Source of the DNA: Achromobacter sp. RTa
GTDB taxonomy: Bacteria > Pseudomonadota > Gammaproteobacteria > Burkholderiales > Burkholderiaceae_B
Reading direction: 5' to 3'
DNA length: 64,000 nt
Assembly (NCBI RefSeq): GCF_000757485.1
Contig: NZ_JPYO01000045.1
Location: 382,121 to 446,120 of the forward strand
Each line of letters opens with the position of its first letter. Position 1 is the stretch's first letter. Both the position numbers and the translations under genes were made by a program. Positions 61,153 to 64,000 of this stretch are shown here, one piece after another. Under the pieces are notes generated by a model. The model had not been told where the DNA came from. It made no database searches and saw nothing but the letters and a program-made list of their open reading frames with translations.

Positions 61153-62724
61153 TTACTTCCAGCTCATGTCCCAGAAGCGCACCAGCTCGTCCGAGTAGGG
61201 CTTGAAGTTCACGTCCTTGGTGGCGACGTAATAGGCCGGCAGCGTCCACAGCGGCACCGCGTAGGCCTTCTGCGCGATAAGGTCCAGCGCCTGCTTGTAG
61301 GCGGCGTTGCGCGCCGCGCTGTCGATCGTGTGATCGCCCTTGTTGAGCAGGTCCCGCACCTGCGGGTCGCGGGTGATGTCGTCGTTGCCGAAGGCGAAGT
61401 ACACCGGCGTCGATGCGGACACGTCATTGACCAGGTTCGAGCCCCAGGTCTGGTGCGTGAGCGAGGCCTTGTTGGCGCGGATCATGTCGCGCATGGCGGC
61501 GTACTGCAGGAAGTTCAGCTTGGCGCGGATGCCCACCGCCTGCAGGTAGTTGATGATGGCTTCGGTCTGGTTGCGTTCGCGGTACGCCACGATGTCGATA
61601 TCGAAGCCGTTCGGATAGCCGGCCTCGGCCAGCAGCTTCTTCGACAGGGCGGGGTCGTACTTGTAGACGGGCGCGCCTTCCTGGGTGCAGCCTACCTGCG
61701 ACGGCGTGCAGATCGTGTTGATGAGGCCGCCGCCTTCGCCCACGATGTTCTTCAGCATGGATTCGCGGTCGATCGCGTGGATGATGGCGCGGCGCACGCG
61801 TTCGTCCTTGAGCTGCGGCGCGGGCGTGCCTTCCAGGATGTTCATCTGCATGAAGACGATGCGCATGGTGTTGCCGGTGACCATCTGCAGCGCGGGCATG
61901 GATCCCAGCTGTTCGGCCTGGTCCTTGGGCACGCTCATGATCAGATCCTCGCCGCCCGAGATCACCTCGGCCATCTGGGTCTGGCGGTCGGGGATGAAGC
62001 GGATGATCACCTTGCCGATCTTGGGCTGCGCCTTGGGCGAATCCTTGAAGTAGTCGGCGTTGCGCTCCAGCGTGATGGACTTGCCGGGCTGGTAATCCAC
62101 CACCTTGTACGGGCCCGAGCCCACCGGCTTGGCGTTCATGCCCTTGGGGCCGACCTCTTTGTAGTACTTGGCGGGATGGATGGCCGCAGTGGTGGACAGG
62201 TATTCCTTGGCGCCGGGGAAGGGCTCCTTGGTGGTCAGGCGGACCTTGTACTTGTCGATCTTCTCGACCTTGTCGATCCAGGCCACGTTCTGCTGCGTCA
62301 CGGCCTTGTTCTTGGGATCCGCGACGTAGTTCAGCGTGTACACCACCGAGTCGGCGTCGAATTCCTCGCCGTTGTGGAATTTGACGCCCTGGCGCAGTTC
62401 GAACTCCATGGTCTTGTCGTCGATCTGCTTCCAGCTCTTGGCGAGCTGCCCCTTGTACTCGTTGGTGACCGGGTCGCGGTAGAGCAGGGTGTCCCAGACG
62501 TTGGCGGCGATGATGACGCCGATCCGCACGTTGTTGTAGTACGGGTCCACGCTTTCGGGCGCCTGGTCGTAGGCCATGCGCAGCGTGTCGTCCTTCTTGC
62601 CGGCCAGCGCCGGCTGGGCGGCCACGGCCGCGCAGGCGAGCACGGCGGCTGCCAGGGCTTTCAGCGATGGAATGCAACGGAGGGCGGGCGGGGATGATAC
62701 GGGGGTGACGCGGCAATCGGCCAT
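61153..62724 (-). CDS. ABC transporter substrate-binding protein (oligopeptide/dipeptide family 5)
   Basis: The 523-residue periplasmic protein has a long N-terminus with a signal (LKALAAAVLACAAVAAQPALA) and SBP_bac_5 motifs: LRMAYDQAPESVDPYYNN, FELRQGVKFHNGEEFDADSVVYTLNYVAD, GSGPYKVVDYQPGKSITLERN. AGGAG lies before MADC. It captures peptides or other ligands and hands them to DppB/C. A co-encoded M20 peptidase fits peptide-like ligands. Ligand identity is uncertain, since the family also binds opines, nickel and others. Confidence 0.93.
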   Translation of the reverse strand: MADCRVTPVSSPPALRCIPSLKALAAAVLACAAVAAQPALAGKKDDTLRMAYDQAPESVDPYYNNVRIGVIIAANVWDTLLYRDPVTNEYKGQLAKSWKQIDDKTMEFELRQGVKFHNGEEFDADSVVYTLNYVADPKNKAVTQQNVAWIDKVEKIDKYKVRLTTKEPFPGAKEYLSTTAAIHPAKYYKEVGPKGMNAKPVGSGPYKVVDYQPGKSITLERNADYFKDSPKAQPKIGKVIIRFIPDRQTQMAEVISGGEDLIMSVPKDQAEQLGSMPALQMVTGNTMRIVFMQMNILEGTPAPQLKDERVRRAIIHAIDRESMLKNIVGEGGGLINTICTPSQVGCTQEGAPVYKYDPALSKKLLAEAGYPNGFDIDIVAYRERNQTEAIINYLQAVGIRAKLNFLQYAAMRDMIRANKASLTHQTWGSNLVNDVSASTPVYFAFGNDDITRDPQVRDLLNKGDHTIDSAARNAAYKQALDLIAQKAYAVPLWTLPAYYVATKDVNFKPYSDELVRFWDMSWK

Positions 62725-62795
62725 GGCGAGGCTCCTGTGGAAGTCACTGCACGTACTGCGTATCTACTGCGTATCCGTCGGGCTGGTAAGAGGTG

Positions 62796-63530
62796 TCAGT
62801 CTGAATCGGAGGGCGGCGCGAGCGCGTGGCTCAGGGTCTTGAGCGCGGCGTCGCACTTGCGCTGCAAATGCTGGCGCATGATGCCGGCCAGCCTGTCGGC
62901 GTCGCGCGCCTCCAGGGCCTCGGCCATCTCGATGTGCTCGCGCATCGCCAGGTCCCATTTCTGGCGGTTCTCGTTCGACACGAACCGCAGGTTCTGGATC
63001 CGCGCGTTCTGGGCGTCGTACAGCTGCTTGAGCAGGCTGTTGTGCGAGGCCAGGCTGATGCGCTCATGGATCTCGCGGTTGGTCTGGAAGTAGGTGGGCA
63101 GGTCGCGGCGCGCGTGGCTGGCCATCATTTCGTAGGTGAGCGCCCGGATCTCGGCGATCTCCTGGTCCGTGGCCCGTTCGCAGGCCAGCCGGCAGGATAT
63201 GGCTTCCAGGCCGCCGATGACCTCGAAGGCCTCGCGGATGTTGGCCTCGGACAGCGCCACCACCTGCGCGCCCCGGTTCGGCTCGATCTGCACCAGCCCC
63301 TCGGCGGCCAGCAGGCGGAACGCTTCGCGCAAGGGCGTGCGCGAGACGCCCAGCAGGTCGCAGAGCGCGCGTTCGTTCAGGCGCGAACCGGGCGGAAATT
63401 CCCCCTGGATGATGTGCTCGCGCAATTGCCCGGCCACCGTGGCCGGCAGCGTGCGGCTGCCGCCGGCGCGGGCCTCGGTCACGCCGCCAGTGGGCGCGGC
63501 CTCGGGCATCAGGCTAGGAACGCTGCTCAT
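62796..63530 (-). CDS. GntR family regulator with FCD domain
   Basis: The 244-residue regulator has an N-terminal winged helix (VAGQLREHIIQGEFPPGSRLNERALCDLLGVSRTPLREAFRLLAAEGLVQIEPNRGAQVV) and a C-terminal FCD ligand-binding domain. I start at MSSVPSL; a start seven codons further up (MGNICIP) would overlap the operator-like site. It lies 71 bases upstream of the peptide-transporter operon on the same strand and is divergent from an aminotransferase gene. GTATAC-centred sites flank both starts, so it probably represses itself and the aminotransferase. Confidence 0.9.
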   Translation of the reverse strand: MSSVPSLMPEAAPTGGVTEARAGGSRTLPATVAGQLREHIIQGEFPPGSRLNERALCDLLGVSRTPLREAFRLLAAEGLVQIEPNRGAQVVALSEANIREAFEVIGGLEAISCRLACERATDQEIAEIRALTYEMMASHARRDLPTYFQTNREIHERISLASHNSLLKQLYDAQNARIQNLRFVSNENRQKWDLAMREHIEMAEALEARDADRLAGIMRQHLQRKCDAALKTLSHALAPPSDSD

Positions 63531-63541
63531 TGGTATACAAA
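63528..63541. promoter_or_regulatory. GTATAC site 1, at the GntR start
   Basis: CATTGGTATACAAA, centred on GTATAC at 63533, overlaps the GntR start codon. The same 14 bases recur at 63693. Such a place fits autorepression. Confidence 0.6.
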
Positions 63542-63591
63542 TATTCCCCATGTTTTGCGGAACTATAAACCTGGATGGCGCGTGGTCTGAT

Positions 63592-63605
63592 GGGTGTATA
63601 CCCTA
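63592..63605. promoter_or_regulatory. GTATAC site 2, mid-region
   Basis: GGGTGTATACCC is a near-perfect palindrome centred on GTATAC at 63596. It shares TGTATACC with sites 1 and 3 in reverse sense. Confidence 0.55.
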
Positions 63606-63692
63606 GGTTATTTACGTAAAAACAATGGGATAGAGTGACGTATGCTGCAAGTCCGAATGCCGGGTAAACGCTGTTTGTCTGCCGGCACCTCC

Positions 63693-63706
63693 CATTGGTA
63701 TACAAA
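63693..63706. promoter_or_regulatory. GTATAC site 3, before the aminotransferase gene
   Basis: CATTGGTATACAAA, identical to site 1, is 24 bases before the aminotransferase ATG. Binding here would block its expression. Confidence 0.6.
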
Positions 63707-63729
63707 AAAATTCCACTTTGGGGCTACGC

Positions 63730-64000
63730 ATGCTTACCCTGAACAACCATTCTTCCGGCCGGCACTTCCTGCAGATTCCGGGGCCCACCAACGTGCCCGA
63801 CCGCGTCCTGCGCGCCATCGACCAGCCCACCATCGATCACCGCGGACCGGTATTCGGCGCGCTGGGGCTGGCGGTGCTGGGCGGCATCAAGCAGGTGTTC
63901 CAGACGCAATCGCCCGTGGTGATCTTTCCCTCGTCCGGCACGGGCGCCTGGGAGGCCGCGCTGGTCAATACGCTGTCGCCCGGCGATCGGGTGCTCATGG
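63730..64000 (+). CDS. Class V aminotransferase (serine/alanine-glyoxylate type), N-terminal part
   Basis: The visible 90 codons read HFLQIPGPTNVPDRVLRAIDQPTIDHRGPVFG and IFPSSGTGAWEAALVNTLSPGDRVLM. This is the N-terminus of serine- or alanine-glyoxylate aminotransferases (AGXT-like), PLP enzymes of glyoxylate and purine-degradation metabolism. The PLP lysine is beyond the window. It is divergent from the GntR gene and preceded by three GTATAC sites, so glyoxylate-linked induction is a fair guess. Confidence 0.9.
   Translation, partial: MLTLNNHSSGRHFLQIPGPTNVPDRVLRAIDQPTIDHRGPVFGALGLAVLGGIKQVFQTQSPVVIFPSSGTGAWEAALVNTLSPGDRVLM

Overview
The window is high-GC (about two thirds G+C) and densely packed, with no tRNA or rRNA genes and no gap over 300 bases. 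Its gene mix is typical of a versatile soil or opportunist betaproteobacterium of the order Burkholderiales. It holds an orphan tripartite-tricarboxylate (Bug-type) binding protein, many LysR regulators, TRAP and Dpp-type uptake systems, and the DUF3348/DUF802/OmpA/DUF2894 cluster. I infer family Alcaligenaceae (Bordetella or Achromobacter type). No phage, integrase, transposase or CRISPR array was seen.

Layout. 1-3.6 kb: a beta-oxidation operon read leftwards (FadJ-type multifunctional enzyme, thiolase, acyl-CoA dehydrogenase) with a divergent LysR regulator; the multifunctional gene carries a frameshift at a G7 run. 4.8-10.2 kb: a GntP-type permease, a DUF445 membrane protein, a periplasmic Cu/Zn superoxide dismutase, a glutathione S-transferase and an exporter. 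10.3-11.4 kb: a methionine aminopeptidase paired with a ParD-like protein behind a perfect operator-like palindrome. 11.5-17.2 kb: a four-gene operon encoding a MotA-like channel with a very long repetitive coiled-coil tail, a MotB/OmpA-like partner and two proteins of unknown function. It resembles the motor half of Zorya without any known Zorya effector. 17.3-24 kb: LysR, MipA-like outer-membrane protein, a two-component system, and an HTH regulator with a beta-propeller protein. 24.3-28.3 kb: a TRAP transporter.

28.4-31.2 kb: a two-gene cassette of a caspase-like peptidase and an alpha/beta hydrolase with overlapping ATGA junction, a plausible but unproven toxin or defence module. 31.2-45.4 kb: small regulatory and stress genes: MarR with an AlkD-like repair protein, DUF169, LysR, MFS, HAD, two EamA exporters, AraC regulators, an ECF42-type sigma factor operon with DGPF/YCII and VOC proteins behind a matching promoter, and a MarR-GNAT fusion whose operator sits exactly between -35 and -10. 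45.4-55.8 kb: a second MotA/MotB-like pair without flagellar neighbours, a NYN-LOTUS protein, a Bug protein, secreted proteins, TetR, and DUF2975 with a small XRE regulator. 55.9-62.7 kb: an M20 peptidase and a complete oligopeptide-type ABC transporter. 62.8-64 kb: a GntR/FCD regulator and a divergent, truncated aminotransferase sharing three GTATAC-centred sites.

The strongest candidates for undescribed biology are the Zorya-like motor operon, the caspase-hydrolase cassette and the Map/ParD-like pair. All functional claims are read from sequence and family knowledge; no database search was run.
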